DNA from: Abelmoschus esculentus
Taxonomy: Eukaryota; Streptophyta; Magnoliopsida; Malvales; Malvaceae
Reading direction: 5' to 3'
Length of the DNA stretch: 64,000 nucleotides
Assembly: GCA_035048815.1 (NCBI GenBank)
Contig: JAUCBN010000026.1
Span: 19,547,501 to 19,611,500 of the forward strand
Positions within the stretch are counted from its first letter, which is position 1. Each line of letters starts with the position of its first letter. The notes below the pieces were generated by a model. It did not search any database. It was not told where the DNA came from and saw only the letters and a list, made by a program, of their open reading frames with translations. A program made the translations under genes and the position numbers. Positions 1 to 11,106 of this stretch are shown here, piece after piece.

Positions 1-81
1 CGTCAAGTCATATACATTCAAGTAAACCGGAACCGTTCCAACTTTCTTCTTCCGGGGCATCAACACCATTGTACACAGCAT
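1..81 (-). CDS. DeSI-like (PPPDE) protein, 5' end only
   Basis: The first 27 codons of a gene running off the left edge. From the ATG at 81 the peptide reads MLCTMVLMPRKKK and then VPVYLNVYDLT. That second motif is the conserved opening of the PPPDE peptidase fold in plant DeSI-like proteins, which are putative desumoylating or deubiquitinating isopeptidases. In-frame ATGs also occur at 69 and 60, but family members usually begin with a short leader like this one, so I prefer 81. The catalytic His and Cys would lie further left, outside the window. Family assignment rests on remembered consensus. The stretch to the right, with a C/T-rich run near 100-115, is probably its 5' UTR and promoter. 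Confidence 0.72.
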   Translation of the reverse strand, partial: MLCTMVLMPRKKKVGTVPVYLNVYDLT

Positions 82-1340
82 TTTAAGGCTCTGTTTCTCC
101 CCACTTTCTTTTTTTAGAATTACCCAGACCGGTATACAAGAAGAGATGAATGCAAACTAAGCTTCCACGGGATGGGTATTATAAAAGGGAAAAGCGAGAG
201 AGAGAAAATCGTACGGGTAATCGTGAAACTATTATCCCAGTTTGTGGGTTGGAAATAAATGAATCCAACAAGGAAAGGAAGAATCTTTACCTTGGTTTTA
301 GTTTTATTTTACCGAAGGAGAGCCGAAAGCAAGCAATAGGCAATAGCGTACCGTTTAGCTTTGTTTCAAGTCCCCTCGTCCTTGGGGATGACTTTTCAAC
401 CACCAAAGACCGACTCCTATGGCTATTGGGCTATTGGCTATGATGAAAGTAAAGTGGGGAAGAACGTGCTCAAACAGTTCAACAATCGTGAATAATAACT
501 GTACCCCCGTGGCTGTCTATCCAGCCAATTAAATCATTAATCGTCATAATAGATGAGGTATTTAATTTTTTAAATAAATTTTTAAAAAATATACTATAAA
601 TAAAACATCAAATTGAAACAAATATCCATTATTGCCTGAGACTTCTCTTATGCCATGAATCCCACGACCCCTCCATTATGTTTTCCTCTGTCATTTTGCT
701 TTTTGTGTCTGGTGGTTAACAAACATGTTCCTGCCTGGCCTCGGCTCTGCTAAACCAATGACCAATTCCCCAATGTGCTGTCCAGTAGGATCACTAAATA
801 GTAAAGACCAACATCAATTTTAATTGCTTTAATCAAGGATTCATTGTGATAACAGTTTACAGGTTCAGGTATCAAAGTTGGGCTTAAATTTGCACCAGAA
901 AGCCTTCAATCAATATGGTCCACAATTCAGCTGTTTAGCACCACGTCAACGTAGGTTCAAAGCGAGACAAACCATAGCCTATTAGCCTGGCTGTGCTGCT
1001 ATCGTGAAACATGGGACTGTCTACAAAATTTGTTAAAAAATATGGTTCCTTGAGTTTCTGCCCACATAAATATTGACTCTGTATGAACCTTATGGTAGAA
1101 CCCCCGCACATCAACGAGTCTCATAAACACAACTGCTTGGCTCTATTTCATTGAATCCTGCAAATGTAGGCAAGTATCAACGCTTAAATTAACATCCTTA
1201 GTATGCTCAGAGGGGACCAACAGACAAAATTTATAAAGATTTTATCTTTATTCGAATCCAACCTTAATCTATAAGACAGATATCAAATTATTCATCACCA
1301 TCATCAATAGAAGAAGAGAAGAAAACTGTAGAGATAAAGC
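82..1340. other. Intergenic: DeSI promoter side and MCU 3' flank
   Basis: No supported gene. Positions 82 to about 500 are probably the upstream region of the minus-strand DeSI-like gene. A 97-codon ORF at 150-443 has arbitrary composition and no recognisable domain. The part nearest 1341 is probably the 3' UTR of the calcium uniporter gene. Confidence 0.5.
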
Positions 1341-2336
1341 CTAATCCTTGTGTAAGGCATCATCCAGTTCCACATCCAACCCTATTCGATTTCGGATCGA
1401 TGTGGATGCATCGAGTGGAAGTCTGCATTTGTTCTGTAATTCCCTAAACCTTCCCACGTCAAAGCCATGCTTCTTGAAAATTTTTCTTTGCCTCGATCGA
1501 AAAAGCCTCTTCAGCACGTCTTGATACGAGGGGTCTCTTGAAGTAAGCAGGAAGTAAGCATAGCCTATGATAATGCCGGTGGCCGTGGTGAAAAATGTAA
1601 TTGGTTCCATTACATCCCATGAAAATTCCCAAAATGTCAGTCGGAAGAACAGACTGATTTGTGCCACAAAGAATCCTAGACCACACCAAAGGATGCGCCG
1701 GACTTGCTTATGTGCGAGAACGTCAATTTCTTCCTTCTTCTCCTGCAACCTCTTTAGCTCATCTCGTATAGGGTCATCTTCAGGAGCCAAAGCAAGAGGG
1801 ACTGCTCTTCTAATCTGATCCACCACCTAATGCATTTCGACAAATCAATCTGTATGCTTCACAATTAAGGTAAAACGATAGGGTAATTATGTTATGGCTA
1901 CCTTATCCGGGTGAAGATAGACCTTGTCGCGAAAAAGAAGTACGACGCCTGCCTCGTCGAGAACACGTGTGAAAGCAATGGCTTCGTCGAGAGATTTGGT
2001 AACACCCATGCTCTCGCAGGCCGTCAATAACTCCGAGTAGCTTATCACCTCTTTGCCTTCCATCCCCATAGATGTCTTGAGTGATTCAACATTGGCTAGC
2101 TTCATCAGTTTCTTCGCCTCTGCCAACGTTACGTTGTCCTCCACTCCTGCTCTCGTCTTTTTTGATTCAGGGGTTCCATTGACATTGGAAGATGACCAAA
2201 CTTTTGTGCCATGGAATGCTGAATTGGTTCTCCATGTCACTTCCTCGAACAATCGCGGATTTTGAGGAGATCGTCTCCCCACGGCCACTGACATGCCCTG
2301 CTTCAGAGCTTCGCACCAGCACAACCTCCTCCACAT
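1341..2336 (-). CDS. MCU: Calcium uniporter protein, mitochondrial (MCU family)
   Basis: Pore subunit of the mitochondrial inner-membrane calcium uniporter. There are two exons, 2336-1902 and 1826-1341, separated by a 75 nt phase-0 intron with GT-AG ends; together they encode 306 residues. The N-terminus is Arg-rich with few acids, as expected of a presequence. Exon 1 holds the matrix domain. Exon 2 has a Glu/Lys-rich coiled coil, then a first membrane span from about residue 190, the selectivity-filter loop WDVMEP (W215, D216, E219; the plant version of the DIME motif) and a second span ending near YAYFLLTS. Length is close to that of plant homologues (about 300-350). The ATG at 2336 is the first in frame. 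No disruption is visible. Confidence 0.9.
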
Positions 2337-3583
2337 GCTTTGATATTGAGAATGCAGTTTGTACGTATTTTAAAAAATGACAAGTCTTTCTACGTCTGGG
2401 AGTATGATAAAGTGTTGTTGGCTGTAAACTCGTAAGATGTATCGATCATAAAACAAAATAGAATAAAATTCCTATTTTTCAACTGAATTTTACTTTAGGA
2501 TTTATAGAATCAAAACAAACAAAAGAAAAAGAGGCAAGACCAAGTTTTTTGCTGGTGCGGGAGAAAAGCTAGGCTTGATAGGAGGAAATGGAATGAAAGA
2601 GCCAGATGCACGCATGAACCGACATGCCACCTCTTTCCGATTTCCATTTCCATTTTTTCTATATATAATACTTTTGAATACAATACTTAAACTACTAAAA
2701 TCTCACCTCACTCCTACTTTTAAGTTTTAAATATGATGGAACCTAGCTACGTCTCCCATAAATATTGTGATAGTTGGTCAATCCATAATACTCCATATTT
2801 ATAGGAATAGGATCCGTAATACTTACGGCATCAATGGTAGGTCAAGGATAACGATGGCTAGTTTAGGATTAGTTGTAAACAATTTATTCTTCTTTATAAA
2901 CAATTTCTCAAACTTCATATTTGCATCGAATTAACTCTTGGGTTGGTGGCTAAATAGGAAATCGTGTTGAAGGGGAGAGATAAAGCAACAAAGAAGAACA
3001 GAAACGATCTTACAAGGATTGGGTAAAAGCTGTGAAGTAAACCAGTGTCGAGGGTCAATCTGCACACCAGAAGGTTGCTTCATAAAGAAATTGAAGGATG
3101 ACCAATTGTGAAAGAAAGCATAGGCTTGCTTCATAAATTTCAACTCTTTCTATGATATTCAACACAAATGCTATCACTGTATATGAACTTTAATAAAACT
3201 CAGCAAAATGACTTGAATTTTCACAGAATGAAGTGATTTCAATCTAAATAATGCAGCAACCAAGAAGTTGTTTCTATATCGACTCTAGTTGTAACTTTCA
3301 TGTGCAGTATTTGTTTTTCATTTATTTTTATGTGATAGGAGACTCAAGATCCATCCATCTAGGACACTTGTTTTCAGATTCCAGAAGAAATCAATGGGGA
3401 AGTGCCGAAATTCGTTTAACATTGCCAACAAACCATCCTAAACATTGCAACGGAGGATGTCAACATACCATTTTGTTGATAATATGAACTCACTTCAGAA
3501 ACTTTATCCTGTTTATAGGATGGAAGGGAAAAGTATTTCCATGCTTCAAAGTTTCAAGTTTTGCTTTTATATACATGCAAATC
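2337..3583. other. Intergenic: MCU upstream region
   Basis: Promoter side of the uniporter gene, then AT-rich DNA. A 70-codon minus-strand ORF at 2931-3143 contains a plausible donor (GTAAGA near 3016) and could be a remnant exon of the degenerate gene to its right. I recognise no domain in it. Confidence 0.35.
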
Positions 3584-4046
3584 TTACAAAATATCCCAAT
3601 GTATGTGTTTCTTTTCGGCTCTTCCTGCTGGCTCCTGGCTGCTACCCATGGTTCGGGAGGGGAATGGAACCCATTTTGCCTCTGCAACTTCCAAAAGAGT
3701 AAGGTCATATACACTCGTATCTTCCTCCAGGTTCTTTTCCAGTTGCACCAACACCTCCTTGACTCGCTCAAATTTCTCTTCTGAAGGCATACTAGGATGA
3801 TAATTCATGGACCCGTTTTCTCTCTGTTGCCGTCGGATTTGAATCATTTTGAGCTTTGCGCTCTGGGTTTGTTTCTTCGGTATCACATTCCAGATCCTTT
3901 CCAAAGACATCAACTTCAAAATTAATCTCATGGCTTTTTTGATTTTGAAGCTCTGATTCTAGAGTTCCTCCAGGAGACGAAGCTTTATTCTTCAAACATT
4001 CCAATAATCCCTCGCTGTCGGTGTCACTCTGAGATCCAAAATCCAA
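3584..4046 (-). pseudogene. Unrecognised minus-strand coding relic, two overlapping frames
   Basis: Two minus-strand frames look protein-like and overlap. The right one (4046-3792) is acidic and Ser-rich, reads DFGSQSDTDSEGLLECL near its start, and has no ATG: its first codon is TTG and the frame stays open further upstream. The left one (to 3584) has a charged, coiled-coil-like stretch, EEKFERVKEVLVQLEKNLEED, then LTLLEVAEAKWVPFPSR. Moving between them near 3810-3850 needs a frameshift or a very short intron, and neither is convincing. I do not recognise the family. It may be a decayed gene, or an exon whose real boundaries I cannot place. Confidence 0.3.
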
Positions 4047-4988
4047 GCTTTTTGAAACCCTAGTTACTTGCGTATTAAATTCTATAGTAGGAAGGCAATT
4101 ATAATGATTCCATAATTTTATATTTTAATTCATAAAAAATATTTATATTTCCTAAAAGTAAATATCACCAAGTTCAACATTCTTCGATATTTTTTTCCTA
4201 GGTCGACCTTATTCCATCTCTTAAACTTTTTATTAGGTTGTGGAATCATGGTTGACCAAGAAGTCAAGGCTCGTTCAACTATTTTTCCCACTACAGAGTC
4301 GAAGCAGCGATAGTAGATTAGAAGATTCATTCATTTTAAGAAAGGATGTTGAAGCTCCACCCAGTGTCCGGAGACCAGACAAAACATCCAATGCCACCCC
4401 CCAATTCATGTCACTCACCATCTTCATTGCTCTTGCCATCAATAATATGTTAGAGATTAGTACATGATTTCAAGTATCTTCTTTGAAATACTACTTACAA
4501 ACCTTGCAGAGCCAACCCTTCTCTCCCAAGGACGCATGCATCAAGCATGTTGAGAAAACAATAACATATGAAAAAGGAAAATAGTAACAGTATCTGAACA
4601 CAAATGCAGAAATACAAGTCCACCTCGGTGCATGAATTTCTTCAAAGAGTAGGAGCAAGACCTCAACAAGTTCAATTCATATGGACAACATTGTCTGACA
4701 AACAAAAATAGTTTCCACAGGCAAGAGGAAATACAAAAATTGATGAAGGGGACCAAATCCAAGCTGATCAGATGCCAATGATTAAAAGTAGTATTGACAC
4801 ACTAACTGCATAATTTACACTCGACTTCAACCAGGAAAAAAAAACAAGATTTCAGCTACAATGCAAGCGAAAGAGAGGTCACACCTAAATCGGCAATCTT
4901 CTTTGCCAATGTGTACAACAAAAGGTAAAAAATCTCACACTCTAGTAGTCTGCATAGAATCCACCAATCTTTTCCCAACCATTTTCTT
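4047..4988. other. Intergenic, CAF1 3' side
   Basis: No supported gene. A short minus-strand frame around 4445-4300 (start MARAMKMVSDMNWGVALDVL) looks weakly protein-like but is below 60 codons and unrecognised. Positions 4780-4988 are probably the 3' UTR of the CAF1 gene. Confidence 0.3.
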
Positions 4989-5819
4989 CTAAGTACTACT
5001 CTGTCCACTCTCGACTTCTAGGCCATACAATACACCTGCATATTTCTCAGTCGAGCCATTGAAAAAGTTGTCTCTCAACTTCCTAAATGTGCGAGATGTG
5101 AGCAAACTATCCGACCCGGCCTGATGACACACACCAACTCTTTCCACTTCCAACAACTCGGCAAGCTTGTTCAAACCACCATGAAGGCTATTGCAAAACT
5201 TCATCATGTGTTTGATATCGTACACCGTGGGAAAATACATGTTGATCAAATCAAGAAAACCCGCTTGAGTATCGGGCAAACTCCTGCAGATCAAAACCTT
5301 CAGCAAGTATCCAAAGTCATATCCACTATGAAAGGTGACCCAATGCACACCATCATTCAGTACAATCCCGGACGACATCAAAAGCTCACCGAATCGCCTC
5401 ACATCAATACCCTTCTCATTATTCTTCTTAAAATCAATGCCACACTGGTGCAACAACTCGATCGAATCACTAGCGAAGATATCCTCGCTTAAATTAAATT
5501 CCCGGAAATTGAATTGCCAAAGGCAAAAGCTGTCAGTTCCACAAGTGGGAAGATTCCCATTCTCGTCTGAAAAGGTCAGGCCCAATTGGATCAATTTCAG
5601 CATATCCACATTATCTTTCAACGTCCGGTAGTTATAATCATTAATGTTCTTGAAAGTTCCAACAGGGCGTAGAACTACACCCGGGAACTCGGTATCCATA
5701 GCCACATAATTATATGTATCAATCATTTCACGGATGAAAGCAAACTCTTCCTCTAGGTTATCGTTCCAAACCTCTCGGATGTGAATTGAATCATCTTTGA
5801 GCAAACCCGACATTTCCAC
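4989..5819 (-). CDS. CAF1: CCR4-associated factor 1 (CAF1/POP2) deadenylase
   Basis: Catalytic poly(A) 3'-exoribonuclease of the CCR4-NOT complex, which shortens mRNA tails in the cytoplasm and P-bodies. A single uninterrupted reading frame of 276 residues, the usual length of plant CAF1 proteins. The DEDDh active site is complete: D42 and E44 in MDTEFPG, D168 in HSGYDFGYLL, and H232/D237 in HQAGSDSLLT. An intronless coding region is typical of plant CAF1. The 5' leader probably contains an intron, since a donor CGAG|GTTAGA lies near 6046 and possible acceptors lie shortly upstream of the ATG. Plants have about ten paralogues, and sequence alone does not tell me which one this is. Confidence 0.95.
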   Translation of the reverse strand: MEMSGLLKDDSIHIREVWNDNLEEEFAFIREMIDTYNYVAMDTEFPGVVLRPVGTFKNINDYNYRTLKDNVDMLKLIQLGLTFSDENGNLPTCGTDSFCLWQFNFREFNLSEDIFASDSIELLHQCGIDFKKNNEKGIDVRRFGELLMSSGIVLNDGVHWVTFHSGYDFGYLLKVLICRSLPDTQAGFLDLINMYFPTVYDIKHMMKFCNSLHGGLNKLAELLEVERVGVCHQAGSDSLLTSRTFRKLRDNFFNGSTEKYAGVLYGLEVESGQSST

Positions 5820-7694
5820 AGAAATACTAGAGACTCCAGAAGATATATGAACAAAACATAAACAAGTCCGAATTCAAAACCTTAAAAATCTCAAACTAGT
5901 TGTGTTGAGCTCCCATAACGGTTGCGTTCCTATGTGGAAAGCTGAATCTGCGACTCAAACCAAAGGAAAAGACAAAGTTTCAGATGATTGAGCTTTGAAC
6001 TATTAGAAATTCAAAAAGAAACCGTCGAGTAGGAGAATAGATCTAACCTCGAATTTCTTGTCAAAAGGAGAAGCAGAGCTCGAAGTGAATCGAATTCGGG
6101 ATTGGAAGGGGAAAAAATTGGGTGGAACGGAATGAACCAGACTGTGTCCATTAAATACTAGTGGAACAGAATCTCTTAAACGGCAGCGTTTTACAGTCCT
6201 CTTCAAATAGTTTTTTTTAATCCCTAGATCGATGCCTGTCGTTGGATTGTTCTAGAAGATGTAAATCGATCATTTTGACACGTCAATATCTACTAGATTT
6301 TTGTTCTTTGCATCGTCTCCATATTTTTTTATGTTGTAGGAGCTGGGACATACGATTAAAAAATTAAAATAAAACAATTTATTTTTATTACAATCATTTT
6401 GAATAATTATACAGTATATAATACATATTATAGTTTTTGAATAATGACTTAAAATGTCATAAAAATATATAAATATTTTCAAACTTTATTTGTCAATTTA
6501 CTTTTGAGAAATTATTTAAGATTATAAAATTACTTAATCTTTTACGAACAGAAAACATTTTGAGTAATCATTTAAAAACTAGTAAAAAATATATATTTTT
6601 ATTATAATAACATAAATAAAAAGTGAATATTTGATATGTATAAAAGAAAAGGTTTGACAAACCTATCTATTTTCAATTTTTTTTAATTTTAAATTAAAAC
6701 TTAAAAATTTAATAAATATTTAGAAAATTAACTATAAAATTTTTTGTTAGCTGATTAAATTATTTTTTTGACTAAATAGATATTTAATATTTTATTTTGT
6801 GATCTATTCAAAATTTTCGTTAATTTTTATCATTAAAAAATATGTATTATTTTCTGAAAAATTTAAACTATATTAAAAAATTATTTTTTTAGAATTTATA
6901 AAATAACTCCTAAATTCTAGCATCTCTAATTCATCAAAAATCTAAATTCAATAGTTGATTTTCACATGTCTTTATCATATTAGATATCGAATTATCAATA
7001 TCATTTTTTCCATTATTTTATCATTGAAAAATCTATAAATACTATGAGAAATGTTAAAATTGTTGAATAATTTTTCGAATGATTCACGACAAACAATAAC
7101 AGAACAAACAACGAATAACATATGGTTTGTAAAACGAGAAGCATGTTTTATTCTATCGCAGGTAATATAATCAACGCCAACGAAAATGATTAAATTTAGG
7201 AATTTTATAGATTTTGATGATTATTTTGAGAATATTTAAAAAGTTTAGGATATATTTTTATTTTATTAATTATTTTTAATATAATTTAATATTTTCCAAA
7301 AAATAACATAGATTCTTTAATGGTTAGAATTAACTTAGAATCATAACTCAGAATAAAATATTAAACACCAATTTAATTAAAAATAATTTAAATATTTAAT
7401 TTAAAATATAATTTTTTACGTATTTTGTATTAATTTTTTCAAAAAGTATCATATTTTTTAAATTTTTAATAAAACATACACTTTATATCTAATGTTCAAA
7501 TTTGAACCACGTAAATAAATTAAATTATTTTTTATTAAATAAAAATTATATTTTTTATATCGAGATTCGAATTTATATAAAACTAGATAAAATAAATATC
7601 TTACTATTAAATCAATAAATAAATCTTATATTATCTTTTATTATTTGACCACTCCCCTTCGGTTCCCTTTAAACTTGAATTATAGTAGTAATAA
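5820..7694. other. Intergenic: CAF1 leader and AT-rich spacer
   Basis: About 5820-6200 is the CAF1 5' UTR, a probable leader intron and promoter. From about 6240 to 7660 the DNA is extremely AT-rich with frequent stops in all frames. It looks like old degraded repeat sequence with nothing assignable. Confidence 0.5.
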
Positions 7695-7710
7695 AATAGG
7701 GAATAATGAA

Positions 7711-8159
7711 GGATAATCTTATTTCAACTGTTCAGGTTAAGCCACATCATAATTAGACTTGAAAAAAATTATTAAAGCTGAGGGATTGGTTATCGATTTT
7801 AGACGGACGACAGAAGAATTTTACAGCTAGGAAGGTTTGAGAACACATTAGGCATAAGAAGAAAAAAGTTTCCTGGGATGGTGTTGTATGAGGAAAGTTA
7901 ACAATTTCAAGGCATTCACTTATAACTTGACAAGTTGTATTAGATCGATTGCCTACTAAGGAGAGAATGATGAAGTGAAGATCTTTGTAATTATTCAAAA
8001 TGACGTTCGTTTGCGTTTATTGGATTATAAAAATCTTAGTCTGAATATTAAATTAACTTATAAATACAATTTAAGTTAGATATCATTTGTATAAAAATTT
8101 TTGTACATAAAGTTTATACAGGTTTTTAGATGAATAAAAAATTCATTTATCAAAAAAAA
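7711..8159 (+). mobile_element. Retroposon-like insertion with 16 bp target duplication and A-tail
   Basis: A 449 bp segment ends in an A-run (8152-8160) and is bracketed by near-identical 16-mers: AATAGGGAATAATGAA at 7695-7710 and AATAGGGAGTAATGAA at 8160-8175, one mismatch. A long direct repeat plus a 3' A-tail is the signature of target-primed reverse transcription (SINE, LINE or processed transcript). No clear Pol III A or B boxes are visible and I do not recognise the family. The minus-strand ORF at 7753-7998 inside it has no recognised domain. The insertion lies directly upstream of the ARM-repeat gene. Confidence 0.6.
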
Positions 8160-8260
8160 AATAGGGAGTAATGAATCCAACGAAGCTCTTCTGTCTCTCT
8201 AATTCCACCTCTCGTTTTGCTAATGTAAAATTTCCACCATTTTTTTCCTTCACTAAAATA

Positions 8261-9666
8261 ATGGCCAAGTATCATCGAAACGACACCGGATCCGTAGTCC
8301 TCGACCGCCCTCCCACCACCACCGGCACGCAATTCCGACTATGCGCCTCATTCCGAAGAAAAATTTTCGACGCTGTAAGCTGCGGTGCCAGTACTCGCCA
8401 CCGTCGTCAGCTCATGCAGGAATTGATCGGCGATACCACCCCTCAACCTCAGTCTCAGCCTTCTCCCACCATCACAATAAGGTCAGTCTTGAAAGAGTTC
8501 AACGAACCCAAAAAGATAGATTTCAAAGAAGTGAAAAAAGCCAACAACAATGCTAAACCAGAAAAGCTAGTCGATCTCTTGAACTTAGCTGAAGCGGAAA
8601 GCGATGCTGAGACTATGGAAAAGGTGCAAGCTTTGGAGGAGTTGAAGCGATTGGTTAAGGAACTGCAAATGGAAAACGAGGAAAACCAGAGAGTAGCTGC
8701 CAGTAGAGTAAGGTTGCTCACTAAAGAAGACCCAGAAAACAGAGTAACTTTAGCTATGCTGGGGACTATTCCCCCATTGGTTGCAATGCTTGATTCTGAG
8801 GATTCTGATTCACAAATCGCTGCTCTCTATGCTTTGCTTAATCTAGGAATCGGAAATGATCCGTGAGTTTCCCAAATTTCCAATCTTTTAAACAAACTCA
8901 TGTTTGAGAAAAATGGGTTATTTTCTAAAGGTTGAACTATTCTTTGAAAAAACTTTCTTTTTGCAGGAACAAAGCAGCCATTGTTAAAGCAGGGGCAGTG
9001 CATAAGATGCTAAAGCTTATTGAGTCCCCTAATGAGCCAATCAAAGCAGTTTCAGATGCCATAGTAGCAAATTTCCTTGGGTTAAGCGCCTTGGATTCGA
9101 ATAAGCCTATCATTGGATCTTCAGGGGCTATCCCTTTCATGGTAAAAACCCTCAAGGTTTTGGGTAAGGAAAGTGGGTCTCAAGCAAGAGATGATGCTCT
9201 TAGAGCACTTTACAATTTATCCATCACCCCATCAAACATTTCCTTCATTTTGGAAGCTGGTTTGATACCTTTTCTATTGAATGAATTGGGGGACATGGAA
9301 GTTAGTGAAAGAATACTTGCGGTATTGAGCAATGTGGTGTCCACTCCAGAAGGTAGAAAAGGCATTAGTGTTGCTCCTGAAGCATTCCCAATTTTGGTTG
9401 ATGTGTTGAATTGGATCGACTCCCCAGGGTGTCAAGAGAAGGCATCGTACATTCTCATGGTTATGGCACATAAAGCATGTGGAGACAGACAAGCCATGAT
9501 TGAAGCAGGCATTGTGTCATCATTGCTTGAACTTACACTCTTAGGTAGTATGTTAGCACAGAAGAGATCTTCAAGAATTTTGGAGGTTTTGAGAGTAGAT
9601 AAAGTGAAGCAAGTTTCGGAGAACTTTGGTGGGAACTCAACTGCAGCCATTTCCGCTCCAATTTAG
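8261..9666 (+). CDS. ARM-repeat protein, truncated by an in-frame stop
   Basis: Armadillo-repeat protein related to the plant U-box/ARM group, but with no U-box. Exons 8261-8862 and 8967-9666; the intron splits a Pro codon and gives D-P-N-K. The product is 433 residues. An N-terminal basic and Pro-rich region is followed by an acidic helix (about residues 115-150), then several ARM repeats with motifs such as LGTIPPLVAMLDSEDSDSQI and ALYNLSITPSNI, so it is probably a protein-interaction scaffold. An in-frame ATG at 8171 would add 30 residues, but it lies inside the insertion's target duplication; the ATG at 8261 has a better context (ATAATGGCC). The stop at 9664-9666 looks premature: the same frame continues as a well-formed tail (next entry). 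Confidence 0.8.
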
Positions 9667-9891
9667 GGCGCTTCTTCCTCATCGACAAATCAATACAGCA
9701 AAGAGTGCTTGGTGGAGGAAGAAGCGATGATGAGCGAGGAGAAGAAAGCTGTTAAACAAATGGTCCAACAAAGTTTGCAGAACAATATGAAGAGAATTGT
9801 CAATAGGGCCAATATGCCAGAAGATTTTGTTCCATCAGAACATCTCAAGTCCCTTACAGCAAGCTCAACTTCAAAGAGCTTACCCTTTTGA
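9667..9891 (+). other. In-frame conserved-looking C-terminal tail beyond the TAG
   Basis: Directly after the TAG at 9664-9666 the same frame stays open for 74 codons to a TGA at 9889-9891. The peptide is ordered: a Ser run, then ECLVEEEAMMSEEKKAVKQM, a basic helix with NNMKRIVNRA, and an end in SLTASSTSKSLPF. I recall a very similar ending in full-length ARM relatives, so this is probably the original C-terminus, cut off by one nonsense change. With the stop ignored the protein would be 508 residues. Alternatives are stop readthrough, a sequencing error, or splicing around the stop; I see no good splice pair for the last. Confidence 0.65.
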
Positions 9892-10794
9892 CCCAAATAT
9901 GGATTAGCCATTTTCCCCCTTTTTTTCTTAAACACTTTTTGTAGCCTTTTGTCAATGTATGATATATAACCATTGTCAATATTCATCATTGTACTTTCAT
10001 AACCAGCTTTGTAGAAAATTGCTGCTTCATTGTACACTTGGGTGTGTGTCTGATTAACTCCATTTTGGCTCAGTTCAAACCTTCAAATTCATCCAAGTTC
10101 AAACCCTATCTCCCTACAGGCTACAATCAAGGAGTCGTTTACTTTCATGTTTCAACCCCAACAGTACTCCTTTGTCCGGTACTGCTTATTACCCTGGCAC
10201 TTGTCCCTACAACTCTCCCATTAATTTATTTATTTCCATCACAGGCAGCTGTCAAGAAAACAGATGTGGGTCATTTTCTTCTGCATACAAACAAGAACCA
10301 TTCACTGTAATTTCCATCTGTCTGAACATTTCGTTTTCTTAATTCAACTTTCTGAACATTCCATTGAGACTCTCGGTGTTTACAGAGTGGAATACTATTT
10401 TTTTTGGCATTATGACTTGGGTGTGGGAACATGGACTTTTAAACCCTTTTTATTGATTAGCTGTATATTATTGTATAATTAATCTTCATCCATTGACCTT
10501 GTTTACTAAGCCATGTGTATAAATAATATCAAACAATAAGTCTCTTCACAAGGCTCGAACATTCTAAACATTCTAGACTCCAAACTATACGTCTCAAGTT
10601 CCATCTTCTGAATTTTAAGCTATTGAGAAATTATTTTATGATCCAGTTTATTCATCGTCTCTGTCCACTGACATATTTAAAAAAATTACGAATATAGTAT
10701 TTAATCAGGAATATTACTTGTCAAATTAATAAAAATTGAGCCGTGGAGCAGCTGAAGCTCGTACTTGAACTCCATTTCATAAGCAACGGCGTAA
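9892..10794. other. Intergenic: ARM gene 3' flank
   Basis: Probably the 3' UTR of the ARM gene followed by spacer. ORFs at 10038-10310 and 10264-10482 have no recognisable protein character. Confidence 0.4.
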
Positions 10795-11106
10795 TCAGAG
10801 CGAAGCTTAGATGGAGGAGTCACCCCAAAAGCTTCCACAAAGTCAAAGCAAGACACTTCAAAGACATCCAAGTCCAAGCAAGAAACCCGCAAGATTTCCT
10901 CCACTTCTAAGGGTAAGCCTCTTAAAAGCGGTGGCAAATCTAATACTAATGGTATCAGTAAGTCAAAATCCAGTTCATCCAAGGTTGAAGAAAGTGAGAG
11001 CATGAAAGAGAACTCCACTGATTCAGCGAAGGTTGTGGAAAGTGCAAAACGGAAATCACCAAGTTCAACCAAGGCACATATTTCTGGAAAAAAGCGTCGA
11101 CGATGA
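10795..11106 (+). pseudogene. Orphan 3' exon of a PDS5-like cohesin-associated gene
   Basis: An open frame of 103 codons ends at TGA 11104-11106. It encodes a Ser/Lys-rich tail: SLDGGVTPKASTKSKQDTSK early, then KSGGKSNTNGISKSK, and KKRRR at the very end. Such low-complexity nuclear tails end plant PDS5-like sister-chromatid cohesion proteins, and that is my best match from memory. The preceding HEAT-like and Tudor regions are absent: the frame is closed by TAA at 10792 and nothing upstream resembles them. A possible acceptor AG lies at 10797-10798. About 400 bp of UTR-like DNA with an AATAAA near 11490 follows, so the piece looks like a genomic 3' end that lost its body. The opposite-strand ORF 10701-11072 is a shadow. 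Confidence 0.5.

Noticed and set aside
150..443. 97-codon plus ORF near the left edge
   Set aside because: No domain likeness and arbitrary composition; it lies in what should be the upstream region of the DeSI-like gene.
4240..4467. 75-codon plus ORF
   Set aside because: No family likeness; the opposite strand is at least as protein-like, so neither is called.
10701..11072. 123-codon minus ORF
   Set aside because: Antisense shadow of the Ser/Lys-rich PDS5-like tail, whose plus frame has the sensible residue composition.
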